11,902 bases of DNA from Candidatus Hydrogenedentota bacterium (GTDB lineage: Bacteria; Hydrogenedentota; Hydrogenedentia; Hydrogenedentales; SLHB01): NCBI GenBank assembly GCA_007118235.1, contig SKRY01000218.1, forward strand, positions 1 through 11,902. The letters are read 5' to 3'. Positions 1 to 5,698 of the stretch are shown one piece after another; the first letter of the stretch is position 1, and each line of letters opens with the position of its first letter. The position numbers and the translations under genes are program-made. The notes under the pieces were generated by a model. The model had not been told where the DNA came from. It did no database searches and saw nothing but the letters and a program-made list of their open reading frames with translations.

Positions 1-482
1 AGCATGTCCTTGAACACGTTGAGCGCGACATGCGGCTCGAAGGTGAAGGCCATGCCGTCCCTCCATGCCCGGCCCCACTCGCGGATACGGTCCACGGGGA
101 AATACCATTCATGTTCGCCGGGCCCCATGCCGAGGTACTCCTCGCGCTCCTCGCGGGTCCAGGCCTCGTCCGATTCGTAATGCTGGTACACCCTTTCGTA
201 GAACTCGCGCGACAGACCGCCGATGGTGGCCATCCGGCCGGTGTCGGTTTGGCCCAAGCCCGCGCTGCTCATCCCGCCGATGTGGCGATTCACCGAGATG
301 ATTGCGACGGAGCGATCCATGCGCGCGGCCTGGACCGCAGCCGTCACTCCGCCGGACGTGGCTCCGTACACGACGACATCGTAGCGTTCGGCGCTCTCAT
401 CCGCGGCGGCGGAGACAGGATAGCCCGCGATTATGACTAGGGAAAGCACAAAGGATAGCGTGATGATCAATCGGTGCGGCAT
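1..482 (-). CDS. Exported FAD-dependent oxidoreductase, N-terminal part (partial at window edge)
   Basis: Reading the minus strand from the ATG at 482-480 gives 160 codons open to the window edge, so the C-terminal part is missing. Residues 1-26 form a signal peptide: a short basic start (MPHR), a hydrophobic core (LIITLSFVLSLVIIAG) and a small-residue cleavage region (PVSAAADE). A Rossmann dinucleotide-binding start follows at about 34-50 (YDVVVYGATSGGVTAAV), where GATSGG replaces the usual GxGxxG, and then an HIGGMSSAGLGQTDTG stretch at about 67-82. This pattern fits the FAD_oxidored family (PF12831), whose members are often secreted in PVC-type bacteria and of unknown substrate. An AGGAG lies about 10 nt upstream of the ATG and supports the start. 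The gene is transcribed away from hpf, from its own promoter. The family call is fairly sure; the substrate cannot be told from this fragment. Confidence 0.85.
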   Translation of the reverse strand, partial: MPHRLIITLSFVLSLVIIAGYPVSAAADESAERYDVVVYGATSGGVTAAVQAARMDRSVAIISVNRHIGGMSSAGLGQTDTGRMATIGGLSREFYERVYQHYESDEAWTREEREEYLGMGPGEHEWYFPVDRIREWGRAWRDGMAFTFEPHVALNVFKDM

Positions 483-563
483 GGCTGGGAAACTCCTCAT
501 TCAAGTTGAACCGGGACGCGCCATGGCGACGGACCCTCGGGGCGCAGTTCGATTGGACGCTTC

Positions 564-593
564 ATGCTATTCGGGCGAAAGCCAGCGAGTCAA
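564..593 (-). promoter_or_regulatory. Putative sigma70-type promoter for the oxidoreductase gene
   Basis: On the minus strand, a TTGACT -35 (plus positions 588-593) is followed by an 18-nt spacer and TAGCAT (564-569) as the -10. The -35 matches 5 of 6 consensus bases and the -10 matches 4 of 6, including the key T, A and final T. This would start transcription near 557 and leave a leader of about 75 nt before the ATG at 482. The assignment rests only on consensus matching. Confidence 0.5.
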
Positions 594-615
594 GTCAGCG
601 TAGCCAACGTTCGCG

Positions 616-645
616 TTGACAGATGTTGGCCGCCTCTGCTAGGGT
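616..645 (+). promoter_or_regulatory. Putative sigma70-type promoter for the hpf-rseP gene cluster
   Basis: A perfect TTGACA -35 at 616-621 is followed by an 18-nt spacer and TAGGGT at 640-645 as the -10 (T, A and final T conserved). Transcription would begin near 652, giving a leader of about 60 nt before hpf. It is the only good promoter-like sequence seen upstream of the run of eight co-oriented genes. Its -35 lies only 22 nt from the -35 of the divergent promoter, so a regulator bound between them could affect both directions. Confidence 0.55.
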
Positions 646-714
646 ATCGCACATTCGGAGCTTCCGATTTTCTTTATCCGCAAGTTCGAAGTTCGTGGAG
701 GGTTTTGTCGCATA

Positions 715-1302
715 ATGAACATAAAGATCACGGGCCGTCACACGGAACTGACGGATTCGATCAAGGACCATGTCGAGAGAAAGCTGGAGAAATTCGAGGC
801 GCACTTCGATAAGCCCATGGATATCGATGTGGTTCTTACCGTGGAGAAACACCGCCACATCGCGGATGTGACGCTGCTATCCAACGGCGTGCGGATTCAC
901 GCGGAGGAGTCCTCCAACGATATGTATACATCGGTGGACGCCGTGGTGGACAAGATTGACCGCCAGATCCGCAAGATCAAGGAACGCCGCAACAAGGGTT
1001 TCCGTCCCAAGAAACTGGCCGAGGCCGAGCTGGAGGCCCAGCCGGAGGCCGGCATGCTGACCGCGGACGTGTTCGGGGATGACGATAAGCCGGGCGATCA
1101 AGACGACGGGCTCCCTCATACGGATCGCCCCATTATCCAAGAGACCCTGGATCGCAAGCCCATGGACGAGGAGGAAGCGGCCATGCAGCTTGAGCTTTCC
1201 GGCGAAGGGTTTCTCATGTTCACGAACGCGAAAACGCAGCACATTAATGTGATGTACGTGCGCGAGGATGGCAGCTTCGGCCTGATCCAACCCCAATTCT
1301 GA
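715..1302 (+). CDS. hpf: Ribosome hibernation promoting factor, long form
   Basis: The 195-residue protein has the two-domain layout of long HPF. Residues 1 to about 100 are the ribosome-binding domain, starting MNIKITGRHTELTDSIKDHV with the basic stretch KIDRQIRKIKERRNKG at about 80-95. An acidic linker spans about 101-135. The C-terminal dimerisation domain covers about 138-195, with the conserved pattern MDEEEAAMQLEL and a closing DGSFGLIQP. In this family the N-terminal domain sits in the decoding region of the 30S subunit, and the C-terminal domain pairs two 70S ribosomes into inactive 100S dimers in stationary phase or starvation. A GGAGGG at 697-702 lies 12 nt before the ATG. It is first in the cluster, 46 nt before hprK, as in the proteobacterial hpf-ptsN-hprK-rapZ arrangement. 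Recognition is confident. Confidence 0.95.
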   Translation: MNIKITGRHTELTDSIKDHVERKLEKFEAHFDKPMDIDVVLTVEKHRHIADVTLLSNGVRIHAEESSNDMYTSVDAVVDKIDRQIRKIKERRNKGFRPKKLAEAELEAQPEAGMLTADVFGDDDKPGDQDDGLPHTDRPIIQETLDRKPMDEEEAAMQLELSGEGFLMFTNAKTQHINVMYVREDGSFGLIQPQF

Positions 1303-1304
1303 GG

Positions 1305-1323
1305 CCGCGGCCAACCCCCGCGG
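1305..1323 (+). other. GC-rich intercistronic hairpin between hpf and hprK
   Basis: CCGCGG at 1305-1310 and CCGCGG at 1318-1323 are self-complementary and can form a 6-bp stem with a 7-nt loop just after the hpf stop codon. No T-run follows, so it is not a normal intrinsic terminator. It might protect the hpf part of the transcript or attenuate readthrough into hprK. The pairing is visible, but the function is a guess. Confidence 0.3.
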
Positions 1324-1348
1324 TCCCCTCTGCCGCGCGGAGTTCCGG

Positions 1349-2320
1349 ATGGATACCCAAAACCTGCCCGTCAACCGCAAGGAGAGTATCCCCGTTGCGC
1401 GGTTGCTTGACCGCATGGCGGATGAACTCGAATTGGAGGTCATCGCCGGATTTCAGGGGATTGGCCGGCCGGTTCTGATATCCGACATCAACCGGCCGGG
1501 CCTCGCGTTGGGCGGGTACCTCGATTACTTCGCCAACGATCGCATCCAGATTCTCGGCAACACCGAGATACACTACATGGAACAGCTTTCCGTGGCGGAA
1601 TTGGAGGCGCGCCTCGAAGGGATATTCGCCTTTGAAATCCCCGCCTTCTTGCTTTCCCGCAACCTACGGCCGCAGCCGCTGTTCCTGGACATGTGCAACC
1701 GGCGCGGCATCCCGGTGCTGACATCCAAGCGAACCACGGACGAGGTCATCAGCAGCATCATCCTCTTCCTCGCCGACGAGTTCAGTCCCGAGACGGTCAT
1801 CCACGCCACCGCGGTGGACTGCTACGGTGTCGGCTGTCTTATCGTGGGAGCGCCGGGGATCGGGAAGAGCGAGACGGCCCTGGAGTTGGTCGAACGGGGA
1901 CACCGCCTGGTGGCGGACGATGTGGTGTCGTTGAAGAAGCGGCGAGGCGAGTCGATCATGGCCGAAACCTCCCCGGTTATTGAGCACCACATGGAAATCC
2001 GGGGTATCGGCATTATAGACATCAAGAGCGTCTACGGTGTGGGCCGAGTTCGCAACTCCGAACGCATCGGACTGGTGGTCGAACTGGAGGAATGGAATGA
2101 GCAGGCCCAGTACGATCGCACTGGTTTGAGCGAGTCCTACGTCAATATTCTTGGCGTGAAGGCTCCGTATTTGCTGATTCCCGTGCGGCCCGGGCGGAAC
2201 ATCGCCATCATCGTGGAGGTGGCGGCGCTGAACCATCGCCTCAAGGAGCTTGGGGTTCATCCCGCGCAGGAGTTGAACCAGCGCTTGATGAATCTCATGA
2301 ACCACACTAATGTCGACTGA
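1349..2320 (+). CDS. hprK: HPr kinase/phosphorylase
   Basis: This 323-residue protein matches the full length of HprK. An N-terminal domain covers about 1-135. The catalytic domain follows, with His152 in the IHATAVDCYGVG stretch, the P-loop GAPGIGKS at 167-174, the adjacent ETALELVERGHRLVADD segment ending in catalytic-type aspartates (190-191), and the HprK signature MEIRGIGIIDI at 215-225. The enzyme phosphorylates HPr on its regulatory serine using ATP or pyrophosphate and removes the phosphate by phosphorolysis, so it reports cell energy and carbon state. Its likely target, an HPr with the KSIMGL serine region, is encoded about 3.1 kb downstream in the same cluster. GGAG at 1339-1342 lies 6 nt before the ATG. 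The 3' end overlaps rapZ by 11 nt, which suggests translational coupling. Confidence 0.96.
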   Translation: MDTQNLPVNRKESIPVARLLDRMADELELEVIAGFQGIGRPVLISDINRPGLALGGYLDYFANDRIQILGNTEIHYMEQLSVAELEARLEGIFAFEIPAFLLSRNLRPQPLFLDMCNRRGIPVLTSKRTTDEVISSIILFLADEFSPETVIHATAVDCYGVGCLIVGAPGIGKSETALELVERGHRLVADDVVSLKKRRGESIMAETSPVIEHHMEIRGIGIIDIKSVYGVGRVRNSERIGLVVELEEWNEQAQYDRTGLSESYVNILGVKAPYLLIPVRPGRNIAIIVEVAALNHRLKELGVHPAQELNQRLMNLMNHTNVD

Positions 2321-3185
2321 CGCGCCGCGTTTCGTGTTGGTCACCGGTCTCTCAGGGGCCGGCAAGGGACAAGTGCTGCGTTTCTTGGAGGACCTCGGGT
2401 ATTACTGCGTGGACAATCTTCCGGTTCAGCTCATTTCCACATTTGCCGAGCTTGTAGCCAGCAGCGGTCAGCAGCATTCGCGAATCGCCATATGCGTGGA
2501 CGCGCGGGCCCGGGAAGGGCTCCTGCAGGCCCCGGCATATTTGGACGAAGTCCAGGAGTTGGGCATGCAACCCGATGTGTTGTTCCTGGACAGCTCCGAC
2601 AAGACGCTGGTCCAACGGTACAGCGAAACACGGCGGCGCCATCCCTCGTCCCCCACGGGGAGCATCGAGGAGGGAATCCGGCGGGAACGGGAGCTTTTGG
2701 AGCCCGTGCGCGGCCGGGCGGACCTGATCATCGACACGAGCGCCACCTCCCTTCAGGAATTACGGGAACGCATCGCGACGGTCTTCCGTGGCGGCAAGGC
2801 AAGCCACCAGCTCGTCGTCACGGTACTGTCGTTCGGATTCAAGTATGGCGTGCCCCAAGAGAGCGATCTTGTTTTTGACGTGCGCTTCCTGCCTAATCCG
2901 TATTACGACGCCGAGCTGAGGACACACACCGGCATCGAGCCGGATGTGCGGGATTTTGTGTTGGACAACGACGACGCCCGGCAGTTTCTTGAGCGGGTGC
3001 GCGGCTTGCTGAAGTTTCTCCTGCCACGATACAGCGCGGAGCCGAAGTCCTACCTCACCATTGGGGTGGGATGCACGGGAGGCCGCCACCGGTCGGTGGC
3101 CGTGGCGCACGAGTTGGCGTTGTTTCTCAGGGAACTCAAGCATGACGCGCGGCTGCGCCACCGCGACGTGGCGCATTTGGACTGA
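2310..3185 (+). CDS. rapZ: RapZ/YvcJ family nucleotide-binding protein (RNase adapter-like)
   Basis: The 291-residue protein has an N-terminal P-loop domain with Walker A GLSGAGKG (13-20), the YYCVDNLP motif (31-38), FLDSSD (92-97) and RYSETRRRHP (103-112). Its C-terminal domain carries SFGFKYG (174-180), DVRFLPNPYY (190-199) and GCTGGRHRSV (254-263). In E. coli, RapZ senses glucosamine-6-phosphate and guides RNase E to the GlmZ small RNA; the B. subtilis relative affects cell-wall precursor supply. The gene starts inside the end of hprK without a clear ribosome-binding site of its own, so translation is probably coupled. The C-terminal tail ends RHRDVAHLD and lacks the lysine/arginine cluster of the E. 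coli protein, so a GlmZ-type RNA role should not be assumed. Family membership is sure; the molecular role here is not. Confidence 0.94.
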   Translation: MSTDAPRFVLVTGLSGAGKGQVLRFLEDLGYYCVDNLPVQLISTFAELVASSGQQHSRIAICVDARAREGLLQAPAYLDEVQELGMQPDVLFLDSSDKTLVQRYSETRRRHPSSPTGSIEEGIRRERELLEPVRGRADLIIDTSATSLQELRERIATVFRGGKASHQLVVTVLSFGFKYGVPQESDLVFDVRFLPNPYYDAELRTHTGIEPDVRDFVLDNDDARQFLERVRGLLKFLLPRYSAEPKSYLTIGVGCTGGRHRSVAVAHELALFLRELKHDARLRHRDVAHLD

Positions 3186-3193
3186 CAACCTGC

Positions 3194-3215
3194 GTTTCGC
3201 CGGTGTTTCGCCGGT
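3194..3215 (+). repeat. Perfect tandem duplication of an 11-bp unit
   Basis: GTTTCGCCGGT occurs twice in direct succession (3194-3204 and 3205-3215) and is followed by a short partial continuation, TTC. It lies in the 75-nt gap between rapZ and the GH57 gene, next to the hairpin at 3224-3239. It may be slippage at the edge of an inserted repeat element. Confidence 0.7.
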
Positions 3216-3223
3216 TTCAATCC

Positions 3224-3239
3224 GCCGCCTGAAGGCGGC
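3224..3239 (+). repeat. REP-like hairpin with TGAA loop between rapZ and the GH57 gene
   Basis: GCCGCC, a TGAA loop and GGCGGC form a perfect palindrome (7-bp arms if the inner T and A pair). No T-run follows, so it is not a standard terminator. The same plan of a GC stem with a TGAA or TTCA loop recurs at 10520-10536, 10559-10575 and 10638-10652. It lies about 10 nt before the ribosome-binding site of the GH57 gene and could affect translation or upstream mRNA stability. That it belongs to a dispersed family is inferred from this window only. Confidence 0.5.
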
Positions 3240-3249
3240 TCAACCTTGC

Positions 3250-3254
3250 GGGGA
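3250..3254 (+). promoter_or_regulatory. Ribosome-binding site fixing the GH57 start
   Basis: GGGGA lies 6 nt upstream of the ATG at 3261. It favours that ATG over the in-frame TTG at 3246, which precedes the ribosome-binding site and lacks one of its own. Confidence 0.55.
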
Positions 3255-3260
3255 AAACCT

Positions 3261-5423
3261 ATGACCGCCTCGATCGACCTGATATTCGGCTGCCATTCGC
3301 ACCAGCCCACCGGCAACTTCCCCGAGGTGTTCCGGGAAGCCTACGACAAGGCGTACCGCCCGTTCGTGGATGTGCTGGAACAGCATCCGCACATGCATGT
3401 CACGCTGCATTACACCGGTCCGCTGCTCGATTGGTTTCTGGAGAATGAGCCCGACTTCATCGCGCGCTTGCGCAACTTGGTTCACGCCGGGCAAGTCGAG
3501 ATCATGGGAGGCGCGTACTACGAACCCCTCCTTTGCGCCATACCCGAGAGGGATGGGATTCAGCAGATCGAGCGCATGAACGCGTTTTGCGAGAAGCATT
3601 TCGGCGGGCCGCCCGCGGGCATGTGGCTGGCGGAGCGCGTTTGGGAGCCTCACCTGCCCCACATCGCTAGAAAGGCAGGCATGGGGTATACGGCGCTCGA
3701 TGACACGCATTTTCAGTACTCCGGGATGGAGCCAGAGGAACTGTTTGGCTATTACGTCACCGAGAACGAAGGATATACCCTAAACGTCTTCCCCATTCTC
3801 AAACAACTGCGGTACAGCATCCCTTTCCGCCAAGTTGGCGAGTCCATCGAGTTTCTCCGCCGCAACGCGTCAGAAGACGAAGCCCGCTGTGCCGTTATTC
3901 ATGACGACGGGGAAAAATTCGGGATTTGGCCGGAAACCTATCGCAGCGTCTACGAAGAAGGCTGGCTGCATGAGTTCTTTCAAGAAGTGGGCCGCCAACA
4001 GGATTGGCTCCATTCGGTGACTTACTCGGAGTTCATGCAAAAGGCGCCCGCCAAGGGACGAACGTATCTCACCTGCGCGTCGTATGAGGAGATGATGGCG
4101 TGGGCGTTGCCCGCCAAGACGCAACGGCGCCTCAACGCCGTCACCGAATGGGCGAAGAGCCGGGACGATGACTTCGGCCGGGACGTGGCCTTCTTCACCC
4201 GGGGCGGATTCTGGCGCAATTTCTTGGCGAAGTATCCCGAATCGAACAACATCCAGAAGAAAATGCTCTTCGTGAGCCGGAAGATCCGGGAAGTGCCGCG
4301 CAAGCACCGGAACGAGCGATATGAGGAAGCCAAGCGTTTGTTGCACGAGGGACAGTGCAATTGCGCGTACTGGCACGGCGTGTTTGGAGGGTTGTATCTA
4401 AACCATTTGCGGACCGCCCTCTACGAGAAGCTCATCCGGGCCGAGACCATCGTGGACGAGCTGACCAATCAGACGGAAAACGAGTGGGTGCGGCGGCATG
4501 TCAAGGACTTTGACGCGGACGGTTACGACGAGATCATCCTGGAGAGTCCACGGCTGTGGGCCGGTTTGAGCCCGCGTGATGGCGGGACCCTGTTCGAGCT
4601 TGACCTGAAGCCCAAGGCCTTCAATTTCCTGAACACCCTCGCCCGCCGGGAAGAGTTCTACCACGACGCGGTGTTGCAAGGACAGGCCCATGTGGCGGGG
4701 ACAGGCGACGATGGCGGCCACAGCATCCATGAGCTGGTGCGGGTCAAGGAAGCCGGACTCGAACATTACCTCATCAACGACCCCTACCGCCGGGTTAGCC
4801 TGCGGGATCACTTCATTCCCGCCGACACCAGCCCAGAGGCCCTATGGCGGGCTAACCACGAGGAGCTGGGCGATTTCGCGGCCGGTGTGTACAGTTTTGA
4901 AATGGGCCGCCGCCGCGTTACCCTGCACCGGGAAGGGCAAGTCTTGGCGCCCAATGGCCGCAGGCACGCCGTATCGGTCACGAAGTCCGTCCGGCTCGAA
5001 AAGGATGCATCAGGCATTGCAATACGCTATGATATTGACAATGTCAGTAACAACAGTGTAGCAGCCTTGTTCGGCGTGGAATTCGCCGCCAACCTCCTTA
5101 GTGGAGCAACGTTCGACCGCTACTATTGGTCCGAGGACCGGGACCTGAATCACGCCAAACTCGCCACGCTGGGTTGTGAAGCCAACCTTAGCCATATCGC
5201 CCTTCGGGACGACTGGCAACAAGTGGAGATGGGCCTGCGGTTTGATCCGCCGGCGCGGGTCTATCAATTCCCCATAGAGACGGTCAGCCAGTCGGAAGGC
5301 GGCCAGGAGCGGATTTATCAGGGGAGCGTGGTTCTCCCTTGCTGGCCCCTTCACGAGGCCCCCGAACACAGGACCACCATACGAATCCGCTTGGAAGCCC
5401 TTGACACAGGATCACACGCCTGA
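3261..5423 (+). CDS. GH57 alpha-glucan-acting enzyme (4-alpha-glucanotransferase/alpha-amylase type)
   Basis: The 720-residue protein carries the GH57 motifs in order: HSHQP (12-16), GGAYYEPLL (83-91), WLAERVWEP (122-130) with probable nucleophile Glu125, and IHDDGEKFG (213-221) with the acid/base Asp at 215 or 216. A middle region and a C-terminal beta-rich region follow, as in the AmyA-A_glucT_m and AmyA-gluTrfs_C domains of the Thermococcus litoralis 4-alpha-glucanotransferase group (about 660 residues). Family members cleave or transfer alpha-1,4-glucan chains. Which of the two activities dominates cannot be read from sequence. No signal peptide is seen, so it should act in the cytoplasm, most likely on glycogen-like polymer or maltodextrin. 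It is placed between rapZ and ptsH and ends 2 nt before ptsH. The ATG at 3261 is chosen because GGGGA lies 6 nt before it; an upstream TTG (3246) would add five residues that do not look like part of the fold. Confidence 0.92.
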   Translation: MTASIDLIFGCHSHQPTGNFPEVFREAYDKAYRPFVDVLEQHPHMHVTLHYTGPLLDWFLENEPDFIARLRNLVHAGQVEIMGGAYYEPLLCAIPERDGIQQIERMNAFCEKHFGGPPAGMWLAERVWEPHLPHIARKAGMGYTALDDTHFQYSGMEPEELFGYYVTENEGYTLNVFPILKQLRYSIPFRQVGESIEFLRRNASEDEARCAVIHDDGEKFGIWPETYRSVYEEGWLHEFFQEVGRQQDWLHSVTYSEFMQKAPAKGRTYLTCASYEEMMAWALPAKTQRRLNAVTEWAKSRDDDFGRDVAFFTRGGFWRNFLAKYPESNNIQKKMLFVSRKIREVPRKHRNERYEEAKRLLHEGQCNCAYWHGVFGGLYLNHLRTALYEKLIRAETIVDELTNQTENEWVRRHVKDFDADGYDEIILESPRLWAGLSPRDGGTLFELDLKPKAFNFLNTLARREEFYHDAVLQGQAHVAGTGDDGGHSIHELVRVKEAGLEHYLINDPYRRVSLRDHFIPADTSPEALWRANHEELGDFAAGVYSFEMGRRRVTLHREGQVLAPNGRRHAVSVTKSVRLEKDASGIAIRYDIDNVSNNSVAALFGVEFAANLLSGATFDRYYWSEDRDLNHAKLATLGCEANLSHIALRDDWQQVEMGLRFDPPARVYQFPIETVSQSEGGQERIYQGSVVLPCWPLHEAPEHRTTIRIRLEALDTGSHA

Positions 5424-5425
5424 TT

Positions 5426-5695
5426 ATGAAAGAAGTTACCGAGGAACTCGCAATCGTAAACAACTTGGGGATGCACGCACGCCCCGCGGCCACGCTTGTG
5501 CAAACCGTGTTGGAGTTCGAGAGCGATGTTACGATTCAAAAGAATGGGCGGGAAGTGAATGCGAAGAGCATCATGGGATTGCTGACGCTGGCCGCGGCGC
5601 AAGGCAGCCGCGTGACCGTCACCTGTAAGGGACCGGACGCCGAGGAAGCGATGGAAGCCGTCCGGACGTTGTTTGAAACGGGATTTGGGGAATAA
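5426..5695 (+). CDS. ptsH: Phosphocarrier protein HPr
   Basis: This 89-residue protein has the normal HPr length and both phosphorylation sites: the catalytic His17 in NNLGMHARPAA (12-22) and the regulatory Ser48 in NAKSIMGLLTL (45-55). EI phosphorylates the histidine from PEP. The serine, with its hydrophobic IMGL neighbourhood, is the type of site recognised by HPr kinase, which is encoded in the same cluster. The start lies 2 nt after the GH57 stop and has only a weak AGGA about 13 nt upstream, so translation is probably coupled to the GH57 gene. No EIIA, EIIB or EIIC gene follows, which fits a signalling role, although such genes could lie elsewhere in the genome. Confidence 0.97.
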   Translation: MKEVTEELAIVNNLGMHARPAATLVQTVLEFESDVTIQKNGREVNAKSIMGLLTLAAAQGSRVTVTCKGPDAEEAMEAVRTLFETGFGE

Positions 5696-5698
5696 TAA

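Noticed and set aside
1664..2365. Long minus-strand open frame opposite hprK (233 codons)
   Set aside because: It lies antisense to a well-conserved hprK with intact motifs. Its histidine/arginine-rich product looks like the usual shadow of a GC-rich gene.
3224..3239. Intrinsic terminator after rapZ
   Set aside because: The hairpin is strong but is followed by CTCAACC rather than a T-run, and the downstream gene continues the same tight operon. A REP-like element fits better.
3246..3260. TTG start extending the GH57 protein by five residues
   Set aside because: The ribosome-binding GGGGA at 3250-3254 lies after this TTG and 6 nt before the ATG at 3261. The ATG product begins right at the conserved fold.
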